Below are positions 1 to 6,990 of a stretch of 14,035 bases of DNA, one piece after another. The notes under the pieces are model-generated. The model worked only from the letters and a program-made list of their open reading frames with translations. It was not told where the DNA came from and searched no databases. Source of the DNA: Gammaproteobacteria bacterium (GTDB lineage Bacteria; Pseudomonadota; Gammaproteobacteria; Xanthomonadales; Rhodanobacteraceae); contig VBNZ01000116.1 of NCBI GenBank assembly GCA_005877675.1, forward strand, positions 1 through 14,035, read 5' to 3'. The stretch's first letter is position 1; each line of letters starts with the position of its first letter. The translations under genes were made by a program, and so were the position numbers.

Positions 1-800
1 CCTTCGCGGGATTCCGACAAGAGTTCCGGTACGTCGACTACGAGATAGTCAAGGTCGAGTCGTTGGCGGACCTCCTCGACTTCCGCGGCGATGGCCTCGT
101 CGCCGACGCGTGCAAGGACTGCCGTATAGCTCTGTATGGCCGAGAGCAGCCGCGCGACGTATTGTTGCAGCGTATTCAGATTGGAATTCACGTAGCCGAT
201 CGGGTTGTTGATCTCGTGCGCAACACCCGCAGCAAGCTGGCCGATCGAAGCGAGCTTCTCTGATTGAATGACCTGTTCGCGAACGTCCTGCAGCTTCGCG
301 TAGGCAACCTCCAACTCGACATTTCTCTCCTGCAGCTCGACCGCGCGGGTGTGATCGACCGTGATGTCGCGTACGGAAAGACCGTAAGGGTATGAACGGT
401 TCGGACCGAGTGTGGAAATCTGCACGAGGAACACTTTCTCCTGCGGGCCATGGGAGGGACGCAGGGTCACCTCACCGGCCCAGGTGCCGCGGACCGCACA
501 CAGATGCATGGCAGCTGGCGACAGCAGATCGGGGTGAAGATCGCTCACATACGCGATTTCGCTGCTCTGCGGATTCAATATACGCGCGAATATCCGCGCC
601 GTGCGATTTGCATAGTGCACGCGACGTTCGGCATCAAAAATCAGCATCGCAACGGGCGATGCATCGACGAGCGCCTGCAGATAGGTGGTCGTGTCGAGCT
701 CGCTTGCGCCCGATTCCCGCACAGTGCCAGCGCGCGAACTTGCATCCGCAGGACGGCTTGCCAGGCGGAATGGTGCAACATCGCGTTCAGGGATATTCAT
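1..800 (-). CDS. PAS-containing sensor histidine kinase, 3' end beyond the window
   Basis: Partial gene reading leftward off the window edge; 266 codons are visible from the ATG at 800. Residues about 36-150 form a PAS-like domain (ALVDASPVAMLIFDAERRVH, ending GLSVRDITVDHT). A short coiled linker (about 151-180) follows, then a HisKA dimerisation/phosphoacceptor domain with the H-box SIGQLAAGVAHEINNPIGYV; His195 is the predicted phosphorylated residue. The ATP-binding domain must lie left of base 1. No signal peptide or membrane segment is visible, so it is probably a cytoplasmic kinase sensing through PAS. It lies 156 bases downstream of a FixJ-type response regulator on the same strand, its likely phosphorylation partner. 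The start codon has only a weak ribosome site (GAG about 10 bases upstream), so the exact start is less certain than the family. The ligand is unknown: no haem or flavin signature residues were recognised. Confidence 0.88.
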   Translation of the reverse strand, partial: MNIPERDVAPFRLASRPADASSRAGTVRESGASELDTTTYLQALVDASPVAMLIFDAERRVHYANRTARIFARILNPQSSEIAYVSDLHPDLLSPAAMHLCAVRGTWAGEVTLRPSHGPQEKVFLVQISTLGPNRSYPYGLSVRDITVDHTRAVELQERNVELEVAYAKLQDVREQVIQSEKLASIGQLAAGVAHEINNPIGYVNSNLNTLQQYVARLLSAIQSYTAVLARVGDEAIAAEVEEVRQRLDLDYLVVDVPELLSESRE

Positions 801-844
801 GCGTGAGATCTCATATCCAACGGAATCAAAGCAAAGGGAAGCCA

Positions 845-876
845 CCGGGCAATTCACGCAAATGCATTACGCCCGG
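845..876. repeat. Inverted repeat in the leader of the histidine kinase gene
   Basis: CCGGGC at 845-850 is the reverse complement of GCCCGG at 871-876. The 20-base loop contains the palindrome AATGCATT (861-868). It sits 45-76 bases upstream of the kinase start codon. It could be an attenuator-like hairpin separating the regulator and kinase cistrons, or an operator. There is no T-run, so it does not look like a classical intrinsic terminator. Confidence 0.25.
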
Positions 877-890
877 CCAACAAATGACGC

Positions 891-904
891 CAGATCAGCA
901 TCAA
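891..904 (-). promoter_or_regulatory. Possible FNR/FixK-like half-conserved box before the histidine kinase
   Basis: Read on the minus strand the sequence is TTGATGCTGATCTG. This resembles the FNR/FixK dyad TTGAT-N4-ATCAA: the left half-site is perfect and the right half matches three of five bases. It lies about 90 bases upstream of the kinase start, in the 156-base gap between regulator and kinase. FixK-type control is known around FixLJ systems, which makes the match suggestive, but a 14-mer with two mismatches can occur by chance. Confidence 0.2.
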
Positions 905-956
905 CCTGTGCTTTATCGTAGGCGCGCCCCTGCAAGCGCACAATCCGTGGGAATAC

Positions 957-1601
957 TTATAAACCGGTCGCGCCGTGCGCCCCGGATGGCCCCTGCGCTA
1001 ACAGGCGCATACGGACAAGGTCCGCCAGCGTTCCCACTGCCATCTTCTCCATGATGTGACGGCGATGGATCTCAATCGTGCGATGGCTGCTGCCAAGCTC
1101 GCGCGCGATTTCCTTGTTTGTCTTGCCCGCGACCACGAGCTCAAGGACGCTGCGCTCGCGCTGAGTGAGCGATTCGAGCCGGCGCGACACGTCCTGCCGC
1201 TCCGATTCTCCGTCCAATTGACGGCGGCTGCGGTCGATGGCCTGGCGCACTCGAGCGAGGAGTGCATCGTTGTCGAATGGTTTTTCGATGAAGTCGATAG
1301 CACCCTCACGCATTGCCGAGACGGCGATTGGAACCTCCGCCGTGCCTGTGAGGAAAATGACGGGAACTTCGACCTGGCGCTGGTTCAATGCTGCCTGCAC
1401 TTCCAATCCGGACATCCCGGGCATGTGCACGTCCAGAATAATGCAGCCGGGACGATCGAACTGCGTCCGCTGCATCAGCTCCGTTCCCGATGCGTAGACT
1501 TCAACCGCCAAGCCCGCGGACACAAGCAACCTACGTATCGCCGATCGTATCGAAGCATCGTCGTCGACGACGAGGACGAGGGGTTGGGTGTTCTTGTCCA
1601 T
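957..1601 (-). CDS. FixJ-family response regulator (REC + LuxR-type HTH)
   Basis: A 214-residue two-component transcription factor. Residues about 7-122 are a receiver domain: acidic pocket VVDDD (11-15), phosphoacceptor Asp57 in CIILDVHMPGMSG, switch Thr85 in FLTGT and Lys107 in EKPF. Residues about 143-200 are a LuxR/GerE helix-turn-helix (LTQRERSVLELVVAGKTNKE, then RTIEIHRRHIMEKM). Domain order and length match FixJ/TodT/StyR regulators. I chose the ATG at 1601, which puts the receiver domain 7 residues from the N-terminus; an upstream TTG at 1664 would add 21 residues that do not look like family sequence. It is the first gene of a minus-strand pair with the PAS histidine kinase. It is divergent from the multi-sensor GAF/PAS/GGDEF gene, so that gene is a natural candidate target. 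Which genes it binds cannot be read from the window. Confidence 0.93.
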   Translation of the reverse strand: MDKNTQPLVLVVDDDASIRSAIRRLLVSAGLAVEVYASGTELMQRTQFDRPGCIILDVHMPGMSGLEVQAALNQRQVEVPVIFLTGTAEVPIAVSAMREGAIDFIEKPFDNDALLARVRQAIDRSRRQLDGESERQDVSRRLESLTQRERSVLELVVAGKTNKEIARELGSSHRTIEIHRRHIMEKMAVGTLADLVRMRLLAQGPSGAHGATGL

Positions 1602-1666
1602 ATTGGTCTGCAATGGATATCGATGCCGGTCGCCTGCGGGACAAATCGTGGACTGCGTGGGCAATC

Positions 1667-4600
1667 ATGCTACTTGGCGCACTCCAAGGGCAATCTTCTC
1701 AATCGAAAACGGCCCGCAACAGGGCGACTGGCCGTGAAAATCCATGCGCGGCGGAGCGTACGCCTGGCGACCGGTCACGCGACATTCACTCATTTGGTTG
1801 CTTTTCAGTATTGGATGGCCTTAACGTGCAGCTCGACCCATGCAACGCTTTGGTGCGCCCAGTGCAACACCAAAACCGAAATTTGTGGGAGTCAGAGCAT
1901 CGAATCGCGGCCGACTACCCTGACCCGGGGTCCCAGCCGAGCCTGGATGATGTTGCAGCACTGGCTGCGTGCATTTGCGAAACCCCATACGCTTCGGTGT
2001 GCCTGATAGAGGGGGTGACTCATCTATCCAGCGCCCAGGTCGGTTTGACCGCAGCGCAGGCGGCGCAGGCGCTCACCCTGTGCACCCTTTTGCGCGACGA
2101 AAAAACGCCGGTCGCCGTATCCGATGCTCTTCATGACGCGCGCGTGCGGGACCATCCGCTGGTCGTCGGCGAGCCGCATATACGATTTTTCTTCGGTGTA
2201 ACGATCCGCAATAGCGACGACCCTGTTCTCGCCATGCTGTGCGTGTTGGACCGCACCCCGCGCCAGTTGAACACAGCCCAGCAGCACGCTCTGCAATTGC
2301 TCGCTGCGCAGAGCGTGACTCGCCTGCGGTTTCTTGACCGTCTCAGTGAGCTCAAGAAGCTATGCGAAGAGAGTGCGCAGATGACGGCCGCGTCGCGGCA
2401 TCTGGCCGCAATCGTCGAATCCTCCGACGACGCCATCATCGGCAACGATCTGGACGGCGTCGTTACAAGCTGGAATCAAGGCGCCGAGCGCATGCTTGGC
2501 TTTAGCGCTGAGGAAGTCATCGGTTCATCGATTCGGCGCATCGTGCCGCCCAACCTGCAGGACGAGGAAGACCGCATCCGCTTCGCGATTCGCAACGGTC
2601 GACGCCTAAATCAGATCGAGACGCTCAGGCGGGCGAAAGACGGCCGCCTGGTCAGCGTCTCGCTGATGGCGTCGCCGATTAAGGATGTCGACGGAAAGAT
2701 TGTCGGCGCCTCTAAGGTGTTCCGGGATTTGACCGCATCGCACGAACGCGAGAGCAATGCCGAGCGCCTGCTGCGCGTTTACACCGCATTGCGCCAGATC
2801 AATCAGGCGATCGTGCGCATGCATACGCGCGATGAGCTGCTGCAGACGGCGTGCAGAGTGCTGGTCGACGTGGGCGGCTTCGCATTGGCCTGGATCGGCT
2901 TCTACTCCCCGCAGACGCGTCTTATCGAACCCGTCGCCACGTATGGCAATGATGACGGCCGCGTGCAGGGCATTCGCACATACGACGATCGCCCCGAAGA
3001 TCCTAACCCCGCTGAATCCGTGTTGCGCTCGGGAGCGAACTACGTCTGCAACGACTTGCTGGCGGATACAGCCATAATGCCTTGGCATGTCGAGGCAAAG
3101 CGCCGCGGGTTTCGTGCCATGGCTGCGTTCCCGATTCGCGACAAGGACATCGTTGACGGCACGCTAAACGTATACTCTGCTCAACCGGACTGCTTCGGCA
3201 GCAAAGAAATTTCCTTGCTCGAACAGGTAGCTGGCGACGTCTCGTTCGGCCTCGACAATCTAGCGCGCGAAGAGCATCGCCGAGTGGCCGAACTCAGCGT
3301 CAAACGCGAGCGGCGCTTTTCGGATGTGATGATCGAAAGTCTGCCCGGCATCCTCTATTTCTACGATGACCGCGGACGCTTCCTGCGCTGGAATCGTAAC
3401 TTCGAGATTGCCTCCGGCTATTCGGCCGAAGAGATCGCGCAAATGCATCCGCTCGATTTCTTCGCGCACGCGGACAAGGCGCTGCTCGAGGAAAGAATTG
3501 CCGAAGTCTTCAAAGGCGGCGCTGCAACGGTGGAGGCGCCGCTACGGGCCAAGGACGGCAGCACTACGCCCTACTTTTTCACCGGGAGACGCGTCGATCT
3601 CGACGGCGCGGTCTATCTGGTCGGCATGGGCATCGACGTCTCCGCGCGCACCGAAGCTGAAAAGGCCCGGCGGCTGAGCGAAGCACGCTATCAAACGCTA
3701 TTCGACTGCGCTCCGGAAGGCATCATCATCGCCGATACCAACAGTGTTTATTTGGATGCCAATGCTGCGATGTGCCAGATGCTCGGCTATTCGCGCGACG
3801 AGCTGATCGGGCTCAATGCCTCCCACATCGTCGACGCTTCGGAAATGACGCACGTCGAGCCGGCGATAAATACGATCAGAGCTGGCGTCGACTACAGCCG
3901 GGAGTGGCTGTTCCGCCGAAAGGACGGATCTAGATTCACCGCAGAGGTCGTCGGCACGCTGACGCCCGACGGCAATCTCATGGGTATCGTGCGCGATATT
4001 ACCGAGCGCAAGGATCATGAGCGCAAGATCATTCGCCTCAACCGGATTCGCGCCGTCGCAGCCGCAATCAGCTCCGCGATGCTGCGCACGCACGATCGCG
4101 ACGCGCTGTTGCAGGAAGCTTGTCGCGTTGCCGTGCAGGAAGGCGTGTTCCCATTTGCGTGGGCATCAGTTTTTGATCACGAGGTGGCGGCGGCGCGTAT
4201 CGTTGCGATGGATGGCGTCGACGCTGACTCGCGTAATTTTATCGAATCGCTCGCGCAGCTGACGCCGCCACACGAACAGCCGGACACGCAGGCGCTGCTT
4301 ACTGGCAAGTGCGTCGTGATAAACGATCTTCTAGCCGAGCAGGCGTTCGCCGCGCTGCGCAAAATCATGCAGGCACGCGCGTGCCGGGCTGCGGCGGTAT
4401 TTCCGTTGTTCGCAGGCGGTCGCCCGGTAGCCGCCCTGTCGCTGCTTGCCCGCCAGCGCAATTTCTTCGACGAAGAGGAACTGGCGCTGCTCAACTGGCT
4501 AACGAAGGATCTGTCGTATGCGCTAGAGAGCATCGACAACGCGCAGCGGCTCGAGCATCTCGCCTACTTCGATGCGCTGACCGGTTTGGCGAACGACAAT

Positions 4601-5029
4601 CTATTCCGCGACCGCCTCGCCCAATACGTCTTCGCGGCAGAGCACAGCGCGCAGAAAGTATGCGTCGTCGCCATCGATCTCGAAAACTTCACCCACGTCA
4701 ACGAAACCTTGGGGCGCGAAGGCGGAGACGAGCTGTTGCGCGCGGTTGCGGCGCGCTTGCAAAACGCATTGCTCAAACCATACGCAATCGGCCGCATCGG
4801 CGCCGATACTTTCGTCGTCGCCAGATCAGGCGATGACGAGCTCATTGCGACCAGTCTGCAGGAGCAGATCACGGAAGTATTCAGCGTTCCTTTCAGCGTG
4901 CAGGGCCTTGAGATGGTCGTTTACGCCCAGACCGGCATTGCCCTGTTCCCCGACGATGCACATGATCAAGATACCTTGTTCAAGCGCGCGGAAGCGGCAC
5001 GCGCAGCATGTATTTTTCCCGCGCGATGA
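1667..5029 (+). CDS. Multi-sensor GAF/PAS protein with degenerate GGDEF domain
   Basis: About 1120 residues with no membrane segment, so probably cytoplasmic. Numbered from ATG 1667 the order is: GAF1 (about 81-222, ending with VLAMLCVLDRTPRQL), PAS1 (243-363, SSDDAIIGNDLDGVVTSWN), GAF2 (366-536), PAS2 (548-670), PAS3 (671-788, ending GIVRDITERK), GAF3 (788-965) and GGDEF (962-1113, starting LAYFDALTGLAN). GAF2 and GAF3 share a related opening (RxHxRDxLLQxACRV) and look like an internal duplication. The GGDEF core keeps IDLENF and the GDELL helix, but the catalytic GG(D/E)EF is GADTF (4799-4813) and there is no RxxD inhibitory site, so cyclase activity is unlikely. The frame ends where an EAL domain normally follows, and EAL continues in the next, overlapping gene. 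The start is uncertain: recognisable GAF sequence begins only near 1900, and TTG 1811 or GTG 1826 are plausible starts that would leave a larger divergent promoter region. Confidence 0.85.
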   Translation: MLLGALQGQSSQSKTARNRATGRENPCAAERTPGDRSRDIHSFGCFSVLDGLNVQLDPCNALVRPVQHQNRNLWESEHRIAADYPDPGSQPSLDDVAALAACICETPYASVCLIEGVTHLSSAQVGLTAAQAAQALTLCTLLRDEKTPVAVSDALHDARVRDHPLVVGEPHIRFFFGVTIRNSDDPVLAMLCVLDRTPRQLNTAQQHALQLLAAQSVTRLRFLDRLSELKKLCEESAQMTAASRHLAAIVESSDDAIIGNDLDGVVTSWNQGAERMLGFSAEEVIGSSIRRIVPPNLQDEEDRIRFAIRNGRRLNQIETLRRAKDGRLVSVSLMASPIKDVDGKIVGASKVFRDLTASHERESNAERLLRVYTALRQINQAIVRMHTRDELLQTACRVLVDVGGFALAWIGFYSPQTRLIEPVATYGNDDGRVQGIRTYDDRPEDPNPAESVLRSGANYVCNDLLADTAIMPWHVEAKRRGFRAMAAFPIRDKDIVDGTLNVYSAQPDCFGSKEISLLEQVAGDVSFGLDNLAREEHRRVAELSVKRERRFSDVMIESLPGILYFYDDRGRFLRWNRNFEIASGYSAEEIAQMHPLDFFAHADKALLEERIAEVFKGGAATVEAPLRAKDGSTTPYFFTGRRVDLDGAVYLVGMGIDVSARTEAEKARRLSEARYQTLFDCAPEGIIIADTNSVYLDANAAMCQMLGYSRDELIGLNASHIVDASEMTHVEPAINTIRAGVDYSREWLFRRKDGSRFTAEVVGTLTPDGNLMGIVRDITERKDHERKIIRLNRIRAVAAAISSAMLRTHDRDALLQEACRVAVQEGVFPFAWASVFDHEVAAARIVAMDGVDADSRNFIESLAQLTPPHEQPDTQALLTGKCVVINDLLAEQAFAALRKIMQARACRAAAVFPLFAGGRPVAALSLLARQRNFFDEEELALLNWLTKDLSYALESIDNAQRLEHLAYFDALTGLANDNLFRDRLAQYVFAAEHSAQKVCVVAIDLENFTHVNETLGREGGDELLRAVAARLQNALLKPYAIGRIGADTFVVARSGDDELIATSLQEQITEVFSVPFSVQGLEMVVYAQTGIALFPDDAHDQDTLFKRAEAARAACIFPAR

Positions 5030-6225
5030 ACGATCGCGTGGCCGCGCGGCTGGCACTCGAGATGCAGCTGCGTGATGCGGTAAAGGCTCACCAGTTCGTT
5101 CTGCACTACCAGCCACGCGTCGACATGATCAGCGGCGAAATCGTCGGAGCAGAGGCCCTGATCCGCTGGGAGCATCCGGAAAGAGGCATCGTCGGGCCGG
5201 CGGAATTCATCCCTGTTGCGGAGGAAAGCGGATTGATCGTCCAGATAGGCGGCTGGGTGATCGACCGGATTTGTGCGCAACAGGCGGCATGGATAGCGAC
5301 CAACGTGCCGACGGTCCCGATCGCTGCGAATGTCTCATCCGTACAGTTGGGACACGGTATCGTCGCGACGGTGCAGGATGCGCTGCGTCGGCATTCCCTT
5401 GACGCTCGATGCCTGCATCTGGAACTGACAGAAAGCGCGGTGATGCACGATGTCCAGGAAGCGGCGCGCATCATGTTCGAGCTGCGCAAACTTGGTATCA
5501 GTCTCGCCCTGGATGATTTCGGAACCGGCTATTCGTCCCTGGCTTACTTGAAGCGGTTCCCGTTCAGCCGCGTGAAGATCGATCGCAGTTTCGTCACCGA
5601 CATCACGCAAAATGCCGATGACGCAGCGATCGCCTCCGCCATTATCGCAATCGCGCATCGCATGGGGCTGAAGGTGGTGGCGGAGGGCATCGAGACCGAG
5701 GCGCAATATGAATACCTGCGCACTCAGCGCTGCGACGAAATGCAGGGCCATTATTTCAGCGACGCTGTCGCCGCCGAAGCTCTTGAGTCGGACCTGCTCA
5801 GCGGGCGCAGCATCAAATCACCGGCGCAAGCCGCGCAATCCGCACAGACCGTGCTCGTGGTCGACGATGAAGCAGGTATTCGCTCGGCTCTGACGCGTTT
5901 GCTGCGCCGCGATGGCTACCGGATACTCACTGCTGCAGGCGGGCCTGAAGCCCTTGAGTTGCTCGCGGTCAATCCAGTGCAGGTCATCATCTCCGACCAG
6001 CTCATGCCGGGCATGTCAGGAACGGAATTTTTTGGCAAGGTCAAGGAGCTCTACCCGCAGACGATGCGCATCATCCTGTCGGGCTATACCGAGCTCGGCG
6101 TCGTCATCGAGTCGGTGAACCGCGGCGCTGTGTTCAAGTTCCTTACCAAACCGTGGGATGACGACATGCTGCGCGAACAGGTGCGCGACGCGTTCCTGCG
6201 CTATAGACCTGGCTCGAATTTTTAG
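5008..6225 (+). CDS. EAL-REC protein, probable c-di-GMP phosphodiesterase
   Basis: A 405-residue protein. Residues about 12-265 are an EAL domain, which hydrolyses c-di-GMP to pGpG. The expected metal- and substrate-binding positions are visible: Glu49 in AEALIRW, Asn108 in ANVSS, Glu139 in ELTES, Asp169-Asp170 in LDDFGTGYSS, Lys190 in VKIDRSF, Glu226 in AEGIETEAQ and Gln246 in QGHYFS. It is therefore predicted active. Residues about 281-398 are an RpfG-like receiver: VVDDE, phosphoacceptor Asp330 in ISDQLMPGMSG, Ser358 and Lys381 in LTKPW. REC after EAL is the reverse of the common REC-EAL order. ATG 5008 lies inside the upstream GGDEF gene (-1 frame, 22-base overlap). A second in-frame ATG at 5026 forms an ATGA overlap with the upstream stop, typical of translational coupling. 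The first residues (YFSRAMNDRVAARLALE) are the normal GGDEF-EAL linker, so this looks like the 3' half of a former GGDEF-EAL-REC fusion. Confidence 0.9.
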   Translation: MYFSRAMNDRVAARLALEMQLRDAVKAHQFVLHYQPRVDMISGEIVGAEALIRWEHPERGIVGPAEFIPVAEESGLIVQIGGWVIDRICAQQAAWIATNVPTVPIAANVSSVQLGHGIVATVQDALRRHSLDARCLHLELTESAVMHDVQEAARIMFELRKLGISLALDDFGTGYSSLAYLKRFPFSRVKIDRSFVTDITQNADDAAIASAIIAIAHRMGLKVVAEGIETEAQYEYLRTQRCDEMQGHYFSDAVAAEALESDLLSGRSIKSPAQAAQSAQTVLVVDDEAGIRSALTRLLRRDGYRILTAAGGPEALELLAVNPVQVIISDQLMPGMSGTEFFGKVKELYPQTMRIILSGYTELGVVIESVNRGAVFKFLTKPWDDDMLREQVRDAFLRYRPGSNF

Positions 6226-6253
6226 CGTCCGGCGCACTGGTATAGATTTCGCC

Positions 6254-6297
6254 GGCGAGGAATTCGCCTCGCCCTGGGCGGGTTCCGCCGCAGGCTC
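6254..6297. terminator. Possible bidirectional terminator hairpins between convergent genes
   Basis: GGCGAGG (6254-6260) pairs with CCTCGCC (6267-6273) around a six-base loop. A second GC-rich stem follows at about 6274-6295 (CCTGGGCGG against CCGCCGCAGG, one bulge) and abuts the stop codon of the minus-strand gene. The hairpins separate the EAL-REC gene and the pilin-like gene, which converge here. Neither has a following T-run on either strand, so the terminator role rests on position and stem strength only. Confidence 0.35.
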
Positions 6298-6748
6298 AGA
6301 ACGTTACTGTCGCGACGACCGTATCGGCATAAGCGGGCACAATCTGACGCGCTTCGGAGGCACCATAAACGGTCGCTACCAATCTGTCCGCTTGCGTGCC
6401 ATCTGCACCGATTGAATACGACAGATTGGACCGGCTTGCCATTTGCTGCAGTGACGCGGTTGCGCTCGAAGCGGCGGCACTGTTCACATCACCGCTCAGC
6501 GTGATCATCGCGGGTGTATTTTTGCTGCAGCTCACGGCGACATTGCCGATGCCGACGGTCGCTGAACGACGCGCTGCTTCTTGCTCGCCCGATAGCTGCG
6601 CTGAGACGTTGCAGTTGTCGACGATGGTAATGTTGACGTTGAAATTCGCATTGCCGCTACCTGCCGCATGCCCGTCGACGGAATAAGCGGCGCAAGCGAG
6701 AATGAGCGCCGTAGCTACGATATGCAAGTTGCGATTGCTCCGATTCAT
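6296..6748 (-). CDS. Secreted spore coat U / Csu-type pilin-like protein
   Basis: A 150-residue exported protein. Residues about 1-29 are a signal peptide: basic start MNRSNRN, hydrophobic LHIVATALILACAAY, and a likely cleavage around GHA-A. The mature part has the spore coat protein U (SCPU) pattern: an N-terminal strand NANFNVNITIV, Cys46 and Cys74 as the probable disulphide pair, and the C-terminal strand ADTVVATVTF. Members of this family are chaperone-usher (Csu-like) pilus subunits or related fibre proteins in which the N-terminal strand serves donor-strand exchange. The ATG at 6748 is chosen because GGTGG lies 6-10 bases upstream; an in-frame GTG at 6757 would add only three residues. 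No chaperone, usher or second subunit gene is adjacent, so it is an orphan here and its assembly partner must be elsewhere. It faces the EAL-REC gene convergently and is divergent from the ABC-F gene. Confidence 0.78.
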   Translation of the reverse strand: MNRSNRNLHIVATALILACAAYSVDGHAAGSGNANFNVNITIVDNCNVSAQLSGEQEAARRSATVGIGNVAVSCSKNTPAMITLSGDVNSAAASSATASLQQMASRSNLSYSIGADGTQADRLVATVYGASEARQIVPAYADTVVATVTF

Positions 6749-6821
6749 TACGTCCACCAGGTCTTAAGGTTGTGCCGGCAAACGTCCGTCGACCAACGTG
6801 GGGAATCCTAGGCGCGACGCG

Positions 6822-6870
6822 GCCTGTACGTAATACGCAAGGCTACGTATAAGTAGTTGTACGTACAGGC
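6822..6870. promoter_or_regulatory. Triple TACGTA array inside an 11-bp inverted repeat
   Basis: GCCTGTACGTA (6822-6832) is exactly repeated in inverse orientation as TACGTACAGGC (6860-6870). The palindrome TACGTA occurs at 6827-6832, 6844-6849 and 6860-6865, that is at 17- and 16-base steps. A further imperfect pair is ATACGC (6833-6838) and GCGTAT (6869-6874). The array lies about 75-125 bases upstream of the pilin-like start and 120-170 bases upstream of the ABC-F start, in a 242-base divergent region. It could be an operator for a cooperatively binding dimer or a long hairpin in a leader RNA. Its placement close to the pilin side makes that gene the likelier target. Confidence 0.5.
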
Positions 6871-6978
6871 GTATATCCGCCCGCCTAACGCAGGCACGGC
6901 GTGGGCGCCGACCTCGTCACTATTCGTTGTCCAGCGCCGCAATGCACCGTGAATTCGGCGCGGCGACCGTGTAACGGC

Positions 6979-6984
6979 TAAAAT
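6979..6984 (+). promoter_or_regulatory. Possible -10 box for a leaderless ABC-F transcript
   Basis: TAAAAT differs from the sigma-70 -10 consensus TATAAT by one base and ends six bases before the ATG at 6991. Transcription would then start at or next to the start codon. This is consistent with the absence of any purine-rich ribosome site before the ATG. No convincing -35 element is seen at the proper distance, so the call is weak. Confidence 0.28.
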
Positions 6985-6990
6985 TGCCGC

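Noticed and set aside
392..1054. 220-codon open frame on the plus strand across the kinase start and the regulator 3' end
   Set aside because: It is antisense to the PAS kinase and FixJ-like regulator, is rich in Arg/Ser/Pro with no family pattern, and spans a non-coding gap; it is a high-GC shadow.
1681..1715. Sigma-70 promoter for the FixJ-like regulator (TTGCCC, 18 bases, CATGAT on the minus strand, about 1663-1692)
   Set aside because: Both boxes match only four of six consensus bases, which is not above chance in this length of DNA.
1056..2006. 316-codon open frame on the plus strand
   Set aside because: Its first half is the complement of the FixJ-like regulator and the second half lies out of frame over the start of the GAF gene; no domain is recognisable.
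5011..5020. Programmed -1 frameshift site joining GGDEF to EAL (TATTTTTCCC)
   Set aside because: The codons ATT TTT CCC do not make an X XXY YYZ heptamer with good re-pairing. The apparent loss of linker residues also argues for deletion rather than programmed recoding.
6680..6710. Lipobox in the pilin-like signal peptide (ILAC at residues 16-19)
   Set aside because: Leu at -2 is a poor lipobox residue, and a normal signal peptidase I site follows near GHA-A; SCPU proteins are not usually lipoproteins.
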